DNA of 64,000 nucleotides from Xylogone sp. PMI_703 (lineage: Eukaryota > Ascomycota > Leotiomycetes): the NCBI GenBank assembly GCA_021399445.1, contig JAJTUQ010000006.1, positions 1,984,001 through 2,048,000 on the forward strand. The letters run 5' to 3'. The translations under genes were made by a program, and so were the position numbers. Of this stretch, positions 20,312 to 32,352 are shown piece after piece. Position 1 is the first letter of the stretch, and every line of letters starts with the position of its first letter. The notes beneath the pieces were generated by a model that saw only the letters and a program-made list of their open reading frames with translations, had not been told where the DNA came from and did no database searches.

Positions 20312-21591
20312 ATGGCTTCAGTTACGACTCGATTTAGGTGCTTAAATGCGCCTCAGTTCCGACATGTGTCGAGAATAATTACATCGACACCATCATCGTC
20401 GAGGGGTCTCGCGACCGAAAGTCCCGTTCCAGATCCTCCTCCTCGTCGCCGCCCAACATATTTCAAAGATGCCAACGTTCCTTCATTCTCTGAATTCGTT
20501 GGGCTGCAAGAGAAGCCCCTGTCTAAGGAGGATGCCTTCGAATTACGAACTGCTATGGTTGGGCCACCCGGCAAGAAGAAAAAGATCACTCGCCTTCCTG
20601 AGTGGTTGAAGACGCCGATTCCAGATAATTCGAATTACAAGAAAATCAAGAAGGACCTTAGAGGGCTAAATCTCCATACCGTGTGTGAGGAAGCCCGATG
20701 CCCCAATATCTCGGATTGTTGGGGTGGAAGTGATAAGAGTGCTGCCACGGCGACGATCATGTTAATGGGTGATACCTGCACAAGAGGATGTCGTTTCTGT
20801 AGCGTGAAGACTTCTAAGACCCCACCTCCTTTGGACCCGCATGAACCAGAACATACAGCAGAGGCACTTTCACGCTGGGGATTGGGATATGTGGTGTTAA
20901 CGGCCGTGGACAGAGACGATCTTGCTGATGGAGGGGCTAGGCACTTCGCAGAAACGATCATGAAAATCAAGCAGAAGAAACCTGATACGTTAGTTGAAGC
21001 TCTTACTGGAGACTATGCAGGAGATCTGGAGATGGTTGCCCTAGTTGCTAAAAGTGGTCTAGACGTCTACGCTCACAATGTTGAGACAGTAGAGGCGTTG
21101 ACTCCAATGGTTCGAGATAGAAGAGCAAAGTTCAGACAGAGTCTAGCTGTATTAGAAGCAGCAAAGAAAACTGTTCCAACTCTGATTACAAAAACAAGCA
21201 TTATGCTAGGTTTAGGAGAGACTGAGGAGCAACTCTGGGATACCTTGAGAGGTAAAACATCTTTTTAATCTTCCCTTTCCCTTACATAGCTCTTTAAGGT
21301 ATACTAATTATAGCAGAACTGCGAAAGTATGACGTAGACGTTGTCACATTTGGACAATACATGCGTCCTACCAAGAGACATATGAAAGTTGAAGAGTATA
21401 TAACTCCAGAAGCTTTTGAGATGTGGCGTCAACGTGCACTAGACATGGGTTTCTTGTATTGCGCCAGCGGGCCATTAGTGAGGAGCTCATACAAGGCCGG
21501 CGAGGCGTTCATTGAAAACGTTTTAAAGAAGAGGAGAGGAATTAATGTTGTTGCTGACGAGCTGACGGGCCAACAGAAGGCCACTGTATAA
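20312..21591 (+). CDS. LIP5: Lipoyl synthase, mitochondrial
   Basis: Exons 20312-21251 and 21317-21591; the 65-nt intron has an ACTAAT branch site; product 404 residues. A radical-SAM enzyme that inserts two sulfurs into octanoyl groups on lipoyl-dependent proteins in the mitochondrial matrix. The radical-SAM cluster motif CTRGCRFC and the auxiliary cluster motif [12 protein letters not shown] are both complete, and the C-terminal VRSSYKA keeps the Arg-Ser-Ser-Tyr motif whose Ser ligates the auxiliary cluster. The first about 35 residues are Arg/Ser-rich with few acidic residues, as expected of a matrix-targeting leader. Length and motifs are typical. Very sure. Confidence 0.97.
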
Positions 21592-22176
21592 CATATGTTC
21601 TCCTTTCTCCTGTGCACTTCAACGTATACGGGCTAGTCATGCAAAGTGGCGTTGGAGATCTCCATGAATGGCGTTATGAGATAATGATTGGGTATCTATA
21701 TAGGAGGAGTGTAAAATCAGGCATTTCCCATCTTCAAATAATGTGTGTTATGTGACCATAGTATACAGTACTGAGCATACTATCATTATGGTTGCCAAGC
21801 AGACTATTGTATCTGAACGAAGAATCAGCCGTGTAATCTCAAAAGCTTAAGTAGCCATAAAGTTGCAAATATGAACAGTAGTAACCAGAAACACCCATAC
21901 CTACGATAGCGGGAGAGTTCCCTGACATGTTACCACGTCATCAATGAATCCGTGAACCTCCCAGATCCAGCAGCAGACCAGATCAACCGGAGGACTAGCC
22001 CCCACGGATTTGCTAAGATAGTCGTTTTGATCTTTTATAGGAATAAGCTCGAATTAAATCTCTGTAAAAGAGAGCGCTTCTTGGTCCCGGAACCCTGTGA
22101 ATTGTGTTCAACATATATCGGATCCCTTTTGAGATTCAGGGCGGTTCAGACATGTATGCCTTTCTTCCGTCAAGCT
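21592..22176. other. Convergent intergenic region
   Basis: Lies between the 3' ends of the lipoyl synthase gene and POP7, so it holds two terminators. No coding or RNA gene recognised; short frames here are not protein-like. Confidence 0.45.
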
Positions 22177-22745
22177 TCATTTTAAATTGATGGCGACTTC
22201 CAGACAACTTGTTCTTCGAATGCGGCTTTCCTCTACCATATCCTCGTCTCCATCCTTATTAACCACATCATCAATCGCACCCACGCTTCCCGTTCGAAGT
22301 TTAACCGTGACATCGGCTTGCCCTTGAAAGAACATAGCCAATCGCAGAACTTTCTCGATCGCCTTGCCAGTACCTTTGATAATAACCTCTTCTACTGTTC
22401 TCTTCTCCAGGGCAGCTTGCATTTTCCCCATTGTAGTTTTATTCGGGCCACGGAGAAGGTCAACATTTTGCGACGCACGCTTGTCGATTTCGGAGAGGTA
22501 CTTCCGGACGCGCTTCACTACCGATATGAAAGGAGAAGATGCAGAAACATAAACAATCTTTGGAGTAGAGGAGCCGGCTCGGAGCCCTGCAATCGGCGGA
22601 TGCAGCAACGGGCGTTTTCGTATCCTTTTATCTGAACTGATTAGCCCAGCTCAAGAATAACGGATAATGGCATCTTACCATCTGGAAGTCGTGGATTTTT
22701 AGGCGGCGTGGTCTTTAGAGTAGTAGCAGGATATTCTTTCGCCAT
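22177..22745 (-). CDS. POP7: RNase P/MRP subunit POP7 (Rpp20), Alba-like
   Basis: Exons 22745-22679 and 22631-22177 around a 47-nt intron; 173 residues. Small Alba-fold protein that with POP6 binds the P3 domain of RNase P and MRP RNAs for tRNA and rRNA processing. Visible are the Alba-type segments IVYVSASSPFISVVKRVRKYL, split by the strand-helix pattern, and VEEVIIKGTGKAIEKVLRLAMFFQ, followed by the VTVKLRTGSVGAIDD strand seen in this subfamily. The short first exon MAKEYPATTLKTTPP supplies the only good ATG and restores the frame. Divergent from the Rogdi/RAV2 gene 229 bp away. The Alba-like call is firm; POP7 is the best subfamily. Confidence 0.85.
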
Positions 22746-22974
22746 TGGACCGGGCTCTAGGGAAATGTTGAAACGCTAGGTATTATCGACAAGCAAAAAA
22801 ATGTATTGCCGTCGTTTTAAAAGTTCGCGAACGCTTTGAGCGGAATTATCTCCATGCAACTGGCAGAATCTCCACAGATTTCCTCACCGCCTTCCTAATT
22901 ACGCTCTCCTAACATCATCCATGAAGCTTCACTGATACGTGCTCTCCACTAGCTGCCTGTACTTTGAGCTCAGG
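22746..22974. promoter_or_regulatory. Divergent promoter, POP7 / RAV2-like
   Basis: A 229-bp gap between two start codons pointing away from each other must contain both promoters. I see no specific factor site that I could name with confidence. Confidence 0.4.
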
Positions 22975-23996
22975 ATGTCGGCAAGCGTATGGCCATTGAT
23001 TGGGGAAGCAGAGTTAAGAGCGAAGGAAAATGAATCAACAGTGAGTAGAAATTCTTTTAGATCAAGGAAGCTTCAGGCTGATACTCCAAGAGGCGCGGGA
23101 GCTTGAATGGCTCCTCGACTCCTTTCAAGAGACCCTAGTTTCGCTCAAAACCGGATTGGAAGAATGTTACGCGTTGCTCGCCCCAATTGAACCCGGATCA
23201 ACCCTTGTGATGTCCTCACCTCGCTCCGAAAGTGTCAAAGGTGTCGTCACACGAGTTGGTACACAGATAGTTAAGGGAGTGAGTCCAACCGTCTTCCAAT
23301 ACACTAGAAAAGGCTTCTAACAAATCTTTTCAATTTTAGTCTCTGCATCTTCGCCTCAAAACGCTTCCTCATATGCATCTGGCTCTCTCGGCGGATAGTC
23401 CGCTAACGCTCCGGCCTCTGGCTTCTCTTCGCTCGCTTCTCAACGAAGCCCTGGATTGCGTCGATGTGACTCGCTGGACTGGTGATCGTCATTCAGCTTC
23501 CTTTATATCAGGACAGCTGCGATTGTTGCATTCTATTATTACTGAGGCAAAATCAAATCTAAAAGGCCCAAACTTAGTTCGGCCGCAAAACTCTTCTAGC
23601 ACAACACTACCTCCAGACACAGAGTGGTGTGTCTCGCCTTCACCTTCCGACGCATTCACACCCCCACTACCACCCAACTTGTCCCTCCAAATCTCCGTTT
23701 CTGATGCATCCCTAATCTTGATTATTCGGGTACTCGAGTCTGCTACCGCAATACCCAACCTGGGCTCCCGATTTGCATACGCCATCGGTGCCCAGCGTCG
23801 TCTAGAACACGATGAAATGGATGATGTATTTTCATATCATGGGGAAGAGGTTAGAGTGAAAGAAAAAGTTAAAGTGGAAAGTGGAGATCCTAATCTGATC
23901 TCTGCAATGGCAAAACTCGCTGCTTTGGAACATACAGTGGCCATCGCAAGAAATTGTCTGGCTACCGTGATGGGAGAAGAGGAAGATGATGACTGA
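22975..23996 (+). CDS. Rogdi leucine-zipper family protein (RAVE subunit RAV2-like)
   Basis: Exons 22975-23040, 23093-23278 and 23340-23996; introns 52 and 61 nt, phase 0; 302 residues. The Rogdi/RAV2 family is part of the RAVE complex that reassembles the V1 and V0 parts of the vacuolar proton ATPase. Family marks: ELEWLLDSFQETL near the start, the strand-rich stretch around GSTLVMSSPRSESVKGVV, and the RLKTLPHMHLAL to RSLLNEALDCVDVTRWTGD block. The C-terminal end is a helical, acidic tail. Start chosen at 22975 because exon 1 then joins exon 2 in frame and the upstream gap is short and divergent. Family assignment is good; participation in RAVE follows from the family. Confidence 0.85.
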
Positions 23997-24358
23997 CAAC
24001 TGACTCCAAATACTTTTTGAGTCTGAACCCATTATGCAACATAGGTCCAGGATCTCACAATAGCTTGATGACTCATAAGACATCTCAACCCTGACGATCC
24101 GATGACAAAGTAGAGCCGCACACCATTCATTCACTAAATCGGTCTATGGTGCAAATTATGAACGGACTCTCTTCAGTTCTCGTTCTATATAGGTCAAACT
24201 TTACAAATAGTCACGTATATCGGCTCCTTCATGAATTATTAGAACAATACTCTGGAATCTGCCCATCTGTCGGTCTCTGGTTTTACTTCGCTCTCATGAT
24301 CATCCTCTTCAGCTCAGCAAGCTTTGCGCTGCGCCTATACAGTACATCCTAAGAGGAG
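23997..24358. other. Convergent intergenic region
   Basis: Between two 3' ends. A plus-strand 68-codon frame at 24146-24352 encodes one hydrophobic helix but has no other support. Nothing else seen. Confidence 0.4.
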
Positions 24359-25301
24359 TCAGCATCGCACTGGCTTTTCCTTTTGGGCAACTACACTTAC
24401 CCAGAGGGTTGGCCAGAAGAATGTGTTGACAACCCAAGTCGCAGTTGCCAGACCTCCCAACCAAAATCGAGCTGGCGGTTTTGACTTCAGTAAGTAACCT
24501 ACGAACTGGTGGCTATATGTTGCAGGATCCATCAAGCTAGCTGCGATGCTGTCTCCGGACATGACTTCCTGTATAATTATCTTTCCAGGATTATATACCG
24601 AAGTGCTTGGGATCTCTGATGTGTCCGAATTGCTCAAAAAATTGGTCTTTACCACTCCTGTGATGGCCTGTCGATAAAGTTAGCTCTGAACGGTCCTATT
24701 CTATAAATCGACTAACCAACACGACTCTCACTCCAAGCGGTTCCATCTCGAGGCGCATGGTGTTCGTGAGCTGGTTCACACCTGCTTTGCTTGCATTATA
24801 GACGGCTGAAAATGGAAGAGGAGTATATCCTACAATACTACCAATATTCACAATTGTGCCTTGAGCGGCGATCAATAGAGGAGCAAACGCTTGAGTCGCA
24901 AGGATAACACCTATAATATTGGTATCCAGGATTTTCCTTGCTTCTTCAACCTTTATGTCAAGAAGTGGCATGGAAAACCCTATGAGGGGGTCAGCAAGAA
25001 GATATTAGTGATTAGAATGGTCTTACATACCAATACCAGCATTATTGACGAGAATATCTAATTTGCCATCGGTCACTTCTTGAACTAACTCCGAAGCATG
25101 CTTCAGAGAGCTCTCTTCTAGGACGTCAAGCTGGATGATCGTGATGCCGATCTCCTTGAGATGTTGTATCTTCTCCAGGCTTCTCGCTGTTGCAAAGACT
25201 TGGCAGCCCTTGCGGTGGAACTCTTGAGCTAGAGCATCCCCAATGCCGCCTGCACTGCATCCAGTAATTAATACGGACTTCCTGGTGTTTCTACTTGCCA
25301 T
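24359..25301 (-). CDS. SDR oxidoreductase, AYR1-like (1-acyl-DHAP reductase)
   Basis: Exons 25301-25031, 24979-24717 and 24667-24359; 280 residues. Classical short-chain dehydrogenase: cofactor loop TGCSAGGIG (residues about 14-22), NNAGIG, and the catalytic YNASK after GSIVGYTP. The ATARSLEK segment after the second strand favours NADP(H). The C-terminal hydrophobic stretch GGLATATWVVNTFFWPTLW resembles the membrane-associated tail of yeast AYR1, which reduces 1-acyl-dihydroxyacetone phosphate on the ER and lipid droplets. SDR is certain; the AYR1-type substrate is inference from overall pattern and tail. Confidence 0.82.
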
Positions 25302-26467
25302 TTTTTATAGAGGTTGTGAAGAATGAAGGTGGAAATCAGATCTGGAATGATTAGGGGATATATATGGTGTACAGATAATCCATGAACGCATGGCTGAAGG
25401 CAAGAATAAATTGTAGAACACCTCTATTGTTACCAAGCTTTCCATTGCTCCGTCCATATCGGTCTAACCTGAAGTCCGATTCCTATATCCACCATGCGTC
25501 CTTCAGAACGATCATATATATCTTCTTCAGTGATTAATAATTTCTGCCGAGGTATCTTTATGACACTCTCTACTCCCTAGCTCCTAAACACGATGAAATA
25601 CATTTATATTTGCCTGATACAGGTACGATGGTACAAAGCGACTTGGCTTAATAATATAAGTATGCTACTAACTTAGTTTAACTATGGGACGGGGGACGTC
25701 ATGAAAATAGACCGTAGCATAATTAGAACTCAAAAGCTACGGAATGATTACTGAACCTTCGTTATACGGAGGGGTATTCGGTACGAGTAAGAATGATAAT
25801 AACAGAACATCCATGTAACTCCGATTGGCACAGGTTTGTTAACGCCGATAGCTAATTACTCGTACTATACCTAAATAATGCAGATCGGCTTGAGTCCACT
25901 GGAAGAATCGCAAAGCATCTTTTATCGATGAGACAATGAGCTATATAGCAGAAGGAAATCATGTACCTGAGATAATGATCTTGCAATTAGCATCTTTGGA
26001 GAGAAATGCGCCAGTCTCAGTGCCAGTCTCCGGCTATTTCAAAGGCAGTAAGACCGCCTTCTACTCTTACCACTTGCAGCAGTAGCGACGAGCTTATTTG
26101 ACGGACTAATGGCCTTTAAGTTAGTTTATAAATTTTAGTACTGTCCTTTGACACTAACGCAGCGACGTCATTTATATAGTACCATATGTGAGAACCCTGG
26201 CTTCTAGACCAGCTCTGTCATTGTTATTGATTGCCACCCAGCTCACTTCAAAACGCCTGTGTGCTATATACATTTGAAGACTAGCGATTGTTGGAAGTGA
26301 AAACGGAGGAAATTCGCGCCTGCTCTGTAAAACCATAATCTCTCTCTAGATCAATCCCGAGTTATCTCCGCTTGAACATCTTGCCCCGACTGAGTTGTTT
26401 TCTCGGGTATCGGCCCCTCCCCCAGAGTTATCTGAGATCTTGTTACACCAGCCCGACCCAAGCCAGC
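25302..26467. other. Intergenic region
   Basis: About 1.2 kb, AT-rich, upstream of the AYR1-like gene and downstream of the NIPSNAP gene. A TATATATGG box-like run at about 25360 lies 60 bp upstream of the AYR1-like start. I find no gene, RNA or repeat. Confidence 0.45.
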
Positions 26468-27628
26468 TTAGGCAACTGGTGACCATGGCATAGGAATCAA
26501 GATCCTGGACTTCATCGTCTGGATTAGAGGCACCGTCTTGTGTACAGTGTCTCCCCAACCTTCTATGCTCCAGCTCTGTTCTCGTCTAATCTTGCGTTCC
26601 TCCAGGTTCGCAAATTGCCAGAGATGGTGAACAGTATTCAAGTCGCCAATCTGCACGAACCACGCACCTACTCCCTCCATTACCTCTCGTCGAGCTTTCA
26701 GGCCGCGGCGCCAATGCGTCTCCCACTCAAGAAGATTGCCTGGGTGAAGTGTGTAGGAACGAAGCTCAAAGATGCCGCCTAGATGGCGGGGAGCCGTTGT
26801 AGGCCAAAAAGAAAATTCTTGCATCAATGAAGTCTTCTTAGAATTAATCAGAGATCGGAGCTTAGTGTCGAACTCAGGGTAATCAGGGTGGTGATGAATC
26901 ATGTTGAGCGATTCATGATAACCATTATATCTCTGATATTCCCAAATGTGCACTAGAGACATTAGCCACTAGTGATAACGTAGATCCGAAACAATTACTC
27001 ACCAAAGGTATCTGTGTCTCCGACCTCTGTTCTCCAGCTTCCAACGAGATGCACTTTATTCTCCGGCATGCCTGCAGTTCGAGGATACCACTTCCCAACT
27101 GTTTCAACATACTCATCTACTTTATCGGGTTTAACCTCGTGAAATACAATGGAATGAACGTATTTGCCTCGAGCCAAAACCTGTGAGAATGAATGTTCAA
27201 TCTCTCGGTCCATTTCACGACCTTCCTTAGTCCCGTATATCAGAGACGAGAGCTTCCCTTTAGGCTTATCCTCGCCATCAGCACCAGTAGAAGCTTCTGT
27301 AACAGTTCTCTGTGAGCCTATTGTTCAGGGGTTAGAAATGGGTCTCGCATTGCTCACGTATGGAGCAGTGGGAGTTTGATAAAAAGTAAAATGACGCAAG
27401 GAGGTATGAGGACTAACTGGCTTCCTTCTTTTTCTTGTCATTTATCTCTGCCATTCGCTCTCGGAACTGCTGTTGCCTTTCATTGAACGATTCGACACCA
27501 GCAGGCGTGATATCCGCGAGTGCCGGAATTCGTCGGGCGTGGGTCGCTGAGCTTGTCAAGGAACGAGAGAGACCGCTCCTTACGAGAGGAAAGCTTCGCA
27601 TGTTATTAAGAAGGCGTTGTCCGGACAT
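26468..27628 (-). CDS. NIPSNAP family mitochondrial protein
   Basis: Exons 27628-27418, 27317-27003 and 26952-26468; 336 residues. The first about 45 residues (Arg, Ser, Leu-rich, no acid until later) look like a mitochondrial leader. Two ferredoxin-like NIPSNAP/dimeric alpha-beta units follow: one around HSIVFHEVKPDKVDEYVE to HLVGSWRTEVGD with HIWEYQRYNGY, one around GIFELRSYTLHPGNLLEWE to the HHLWQFANLEER block. In animals NIPSNAPs sit in the matrix and flag damaged mitochondria; the fungal role is not established. Introns fall cleanly in phase 1 within the first unit. Divergent from ATP18. Family call very sure. Confidence 0.92.
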
Positions 27629-28238
27629 GATTGTGGTTCTCGTGGAGCTGTAAGAGATGAATGTCAGTAAGGATCTCGGAATCACGAATATCGCGTGCTT
27701 GTTGCTTACTGTGCAGGTAACAGGAGGAAGTAGTACACAAAGGATTGTTGGCGAGCGTGGCAGCAACAGAAACCAAGAGCCTCGTTTCCTGCGTACGCCA
27801 CGAGTTAACGAATAGGGTAGGAGCTGTCAATTGTAGAGACCGAGACGTGGATGGGTTCAGAGAAGAGGATTGCGAGTTGATTAAGGAAGAGGAACGAGAT
27901 GGGCAGAGGACAGAAGATGTAGAGGACATGCGATGATGCTTGCCAATTGGGCCCAGTTCGTTTGCCTTGCTTGATCACCCCGCACTTTCCAAGAGCCTGC
28001 ATGACGCGCTTGGCAACACCTACCGGGGAGGACGGGTTTGGTGCCCATAATATAAGGCATGTTTGGAGCTTGGGCCATCAATATCACGTGGTCTGTTGTT
28101 TGACTGAAAAGGAATAGCGTCGCTCACGAAAACACATTCGGAAGCTTCATCACGACGACCACCACAACTCGATTCAACGGGAAAGATTAGCAACCCATAT
28201 ACGATCCCTTTTCCTACACATATACCACATACCACAAC
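27629..28238. promoter_or_regulatory. Divergent promoter, NIPSNAP / ATP18
   Basis: A 610-bp region between two outward-facing mitochondrial-protein genes. Short frames on both strands here are overlapping and not protein-like, and probably represent untranslated leaders. No named motif can be assigned with confidence. Confidence 0.4.
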
Positions 28239-28648
28239 ATGAGCTGGTTAGGAAAGAAGTTCCCGGCGCCCGTCGGTGAGTCAATTGGCCCCAAATATCC
28301 CCCACATTGGTTCATTCGAGGTTTTGCTAACGGGTTCAATAGCCCAGCCAATGGCCCCATTCTACGTTGCCGGTACGCATAAATGATCTAGAACCTTTGC
28401 TACAGGAGCAGAATTGCTGGTGGATAGATATTCGAGGATCCAAGATACTGATTCAATGCCGCAGGTGTCGTCATCATGTACGGAATCAACTCCTTCGCAA
28501 ACGTCATGGCAAACAGTATGTTTGGTTCCTCAAAGCGGCTTATCCCTCCTAATATAGAATTCTAACACAAAATGCTATAGCCGATGAGTTCAAAAATGAC
28601 CCCCGAAACCCAAACGCAAAGAGCGCAAAGCCAGCCGAAAAGCACTAG
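28239..28648 (+). CDS. ATP18: F1Fo ATP synthase subunit i/j
   Basis: Four small exons, 28239-28275, 28343-28372, 28465-28515 and 28581-28648, all phase 1, giving 61 residues (yeast protein 59). The protein begins MSWLGKKFPAPV, has one membrane helix (FYVAGVVIMYGINSFANVMA) and ends with the family tail DEFKNDPRNPN. It is a small subunit of the membrane part of mitochondrial ATP synthase that helps dimer formation. Too short for simple frame searches; it was found by joining exons. Splice sites GTGAGT, GTACGC and GTATGT are standard. Very sure. Confidence 0.93.
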
Positions 28649-29077
28649 TGGAGGATCTATTGGGATTAGGATGATGCATTATAGACTTGGAGGGTTAGCA
28701 CGGTTTATTCAACCCGGCCCAACGGCAGAATTGTAACATAGAGAAATGCCATGATACACGGTATTCCTAGTTTCAAAACTATATACAACTGAGTGAATCA
28801 CATGTCCCAGTAGGACGGAATTCCCGGACGTCATTGGATCCCCTATACATCATAACTTCCACAAGGCCTATATCCAAGCGTATGCCGAGAAACTGTGTGT
28901 GCTGGTTTGATAGTGTATCTCGAAAAGAACCTGACTCGCGGAAAGAGAACTATCAGTCTTCTAGTGTTGGAGTAACCATATCTATCTCTATGGGTTTGTC
29001 CGCCGGCGAATATAAAACCCCCCAAAACTCCGTTCCCAGTCCGTAATGCTGTAATTTGCGTCTCCCACATGATACGC
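28649..29077. other. Convergent intergenic region
   Basis: Holds the 3' flanks of ATP18 and RRP40. Short antiparallel frames at 28834-29070 overlap each other and are not protein-like. Nothing else recognised. Confidence 0.45.
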
Positions 29078-29861
29078 TCAGAGCCCTTTCGCCAACTTTC
29101 TAGCTAACTTTCGTTGCTGTTCTGGTTCGAGACCCTGCTGGTCTGTATCTTGTAACGCCTTTCCAATCGCCAGAATAGCTTTAACGCTCTTGCTATCCAC
29201 CCAGACTTTTCCATTTCTACCAACTGCAATCTCAAAGGCCAATCCAGCAGCGCCCAACTCTTCCAAGACGACAACCTGGCCCTGTTCAGCGGGTTTGGGC
29301 ATCATAAGGCGCCTTGCCATAGCCAAAGAGATATTGAAAACCATTCCACCCGTCAATGGCCCCAGACCATCAGCTTTACCGGTCGAAGACGAGACACATT
29401 CGAGCTCCGGATCCATGTGCTTATTTGCTAGGCTGACCCGTGCATACACGAGTGCGCCAGATTGTAACTGCGGGCGGGTTTTTTTGGTAGCTCCTTCAAA
29501 TGATAACTGTGGGAGGGAGGCGTTGGGTGTGAAGTCAGTAATACTAGCGTAGTAAACATCCACCGCAGATCGTTGTATAGTAGCTATCACCAGGTCGCCG
29601 ACTGCAGGAATATACTAGAGAAATATCAGATCAAATATATCCAATCAACAGTGAAGGGTGAGTACGCACTCTTCCTCCATTAAATTCAACCCATACTGCG
29701 TTTTTCCTGGCATCTGTACATAAACGTCCTGCAACCGTGGGTGTGATGGTGTTTGGAGGAATATATCGTAGACCTGGGCCAAACTTTATTGGCAAGGTAG
29801 GGTGAGAGGGCAGGTATTGGGAATCGACGACATCGCCCGGGAAAACAGTGACTGTAGACAT
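29078..29861 (-). CDS. RRP40: Exosome cap subunit RRP40
   Basis: Exons 29861-29670 and 29614-29078 with a 55-nt intron (GTGCGT donor); 242 residues. RRP40 is one of three S1/KH cap proteins of the RNA exosome and guides RNA to the ring. Marks: the N-terminal strand VTVFPGDVVD, FGPGLRYIPPNTITPTVAGRL, the S1 opening YIPAVGDLVIATI, the DVYYASI segment, and the C-terminal KH-like region with GRNGKVWVDSKSVKAILAIGKAL. Start chosen at MSTVTVFPGD because it fits family length; upstream codons in the same frame run into the divergent promoter. Very sure. Confidence 0.95.
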
Positions 29862-30105
29862 CTCATCCGTGTGTCTGAATGAGACCTGGGTTTTTGAGTC
29901 GTTTCCCAAAACCAGGCGCAACAATTATTGTCAGCCTTACAGCATTCAATGTGGGGCGCGGGCACAAACGGCGCTAGCGAAATTTCTGGCAACAGTGAGA
30001 AAAAGTTCGAGATTCAAAAAAAAAAGTGCAAAGCTAGACTTCCACTTGGTTTCTTCCCGCTCAGGCGTCCGCAAATTTCGGTCAATACAGTCATATTGAT
30101 ATAAA
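29862..30105. promoter_or_regulatory. Divergent promoter, RRP40 / SSZ1
   Basis: Only 244 bp separate the two outward start codons, so the two ribosome/RNA-linked genes share one control region. An A10 tract lies at about 30018-30027. No factor site is assigned. Confidence 0.4.
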
Positions 30106-31940
30106 ATGGCCGGAGAGGAGGCTCAGACAAACGGCTCGACGCCAGGGGAGCGGGTCGCCATTGGTATCGCTTTTGGAAATTCCAACAGCTCAATCGCCTA
30201 TACCACAGTCGAGGACAAGGCTGAGGTCATTGCCAACGAGGATGGTGGTAAGTAATTTTAAGTCGACTTTTTATGAAATTTTATTTCCAGATTGCTCATA
30301 AAGTTCGATAGATCGTCAAATTCCATCTATTTTGTCTTACGTTGACGGCGAAGAATACAACGGCCAGCAAGCCAAGCAACAATTAATACGAAACAGCAAA
30401 AATACTGTTGCATATTTCAGGGATTTTCTGGGACAAGAGTGTGTTATGCTCTATAATTTATGCAAAGATAATACTAATATCTCACAGCTTCAAATCTATC
30501 GATCCAACTCACACACATGCCTCCGCTCATCCACAAGAAAAAGATGGAACTATTGTGTTCACAATCCAGGACAAGGAAGGCGATACTCCCTCCACCGTCA
30601 CCATTTCCGAGGTTGCCACCCGTCAGTTCAAACGTCTTGCGAAATCTGCATCCGATTTCCTGGGCAAAACCGTCAACTCTGCCGTGATTACCATCCCAAC
30701 AAATTTCAGTGATTCACAGAAAGCCGCATTAATAAAATCAGCCAACGATGCTGGCCTTGAAGTGCTGCAACTTATCAACGAGCCAATTGCCGCCATTCTA
30801 GCATATGATGCTCGAGCTGAAGGTCCCGTGTCCGACAAGAACATACTCGTAGCGGACCTTGGTGGAACTCGATCTGATGTTGCTGTTGTTGCATCTCGTG
30901 GAGGAATGTACACCATCCTGGCTACCGCCCACGACTACGAGTTTGCTGGTGTACACCTGGACCAAGTTCTACAGGACCATTTTGCTAAGGAGTTCATTAA
31001 ATGGAACAAGACGGATCCCCGAGAAAATGCACGCAGCTTGGCAAAGCTCAAGTTAGAAGCTGAAGCTACTAAAAAGGCGCTCAGTATTGGAACAAATGCC
31101 AACTTCAGCGTGGAGAGTTTAGCTGATGGCATCGACTTCGCCTCAACTATTAACAGATTACGCTACGAGACGATAGCGCGGAAAGTTTTCGAAGGCTTCA
31201 ACAGATTAGCTGAAGGTGTTATTAAGAAGGCTGGCCTAGATGTGTTGGATATCGATGAAGTTATACTATCCGGCGGCACCTCTCACACGCCAAGAATTGC
31301 CTCAAACTTCCAATCTATCTTCCCAGAGTCAACTACCATCCTCGCACCATCAACCTTCGCCACAGCCATTAACCCCTCAGAGCTCCAAGCTAGAGGCGCT
31401 GCTTTACAGGCATCCTTAATTCAAGAATACGCAGCTGAAGATATTGAACAATCAACTCATGCTGCAGTCACAACAGTGAAACATATTACCAACGCAATTG
31501 GAGTTATGTCTATATCAGAAGATCCATCTCAAGGAGTATTCCAGCCAATTATTGCCGCGGAGACCGCAGTTCCTGTCCGTCGAACAATTCATATTTCCGC
31601 CCCAAGGGAAGGTGGTGACGTGTTAGTGAAGATTGTAGAAGGAGGTTCGCACATCAAGGTTACCAAACCAGAGCCAAAGCCAAAATCCAATGGAGAAAAG
31701 GCCGAAGGAGACGACGATGAGGATGACTCAGATGAGGACAGTGAAGAAGAGGAAGAGGAAGAGCAGCGAGAGAAGGTATGGAAAGTAGGCAATACCCTCG
31801 CGGAGATCGCAGTCCGTGGAGTGCAGAAGGGAGCAAAAATCGAGGTGATGGTCAACATAGCTGCGGATCTGACTGCTACCATTACCGCCAGGGAAGTTGG
31901 TGGAAAGGGTGGTGTCAGGGGCACACTAAGTTCGGCTTGA
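30106..31940 (+). CDS. SSZ1: Ribosome-associated Hsp70 SSZ1
   Basis: Exons 30106-30247, 30312-30438 and 30488-31940; 573 residues. Atypical Hsp70 that pairs with zuotin in the ribosome-associated complex to help nascent chains. The actin-like ATPase fold is clear: GIAFGNSNSSIAY, SAVITIPTNFSDSQKAAL, LINEPIAAILAYDA, VADLGGTRSDVAV and VILSGGTSHTPRI. The substrate-binding half is short, as in SSZ1, and it carries an acidic low-complexity run (DDDEDDSDEDSEEEEEEE, about residues 495-515), unlike canonical Hsp70s. There is no EEVD or ER-retention end, so it is cytosolic. Very sure. Confidence 0.94.
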
Positions 31941-32352
31941 TTCGATTTTTAGAATAGCTAGAGGCTGTAAACCATGCATATTGGATGTTGCGGTATAGAA
32001 TCTCGGAAACTTTTAGAGGCGGGAAACATACTTATCGGGGCACTTATGATTTTCCCTGTTCATGTCAATCTGGAACGGTACATTAAAATGAGGAATGAAA
32101 AATGTTTCACGGCAAATCTCTGTTTTAAGTGATTCTTCATTAGATGATATATCTTTGGGTGCTCTAATATGTTTTGCCATTTGAGCTACCATATATTCCT
32201 GAATAAGTTCTCTGGGTTGCGCTGGGTAATCATGGTCAAGCTTCTGTACCTCCCCGCCCAGAAAAACAACCGCATGGGTGAAGGTGGAATGCTCCTGTTA
32301 GATAAATAAACCGCCAAATCGAATATTATGCACACTAGATCATCTGTACATC
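31941..32352. other. Convergent intergenic region
   Basis: Contains the 3' flanks of SSZ1 and the S1P lyase gene. No gene or repeat recognised. Confidence 0.45.
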
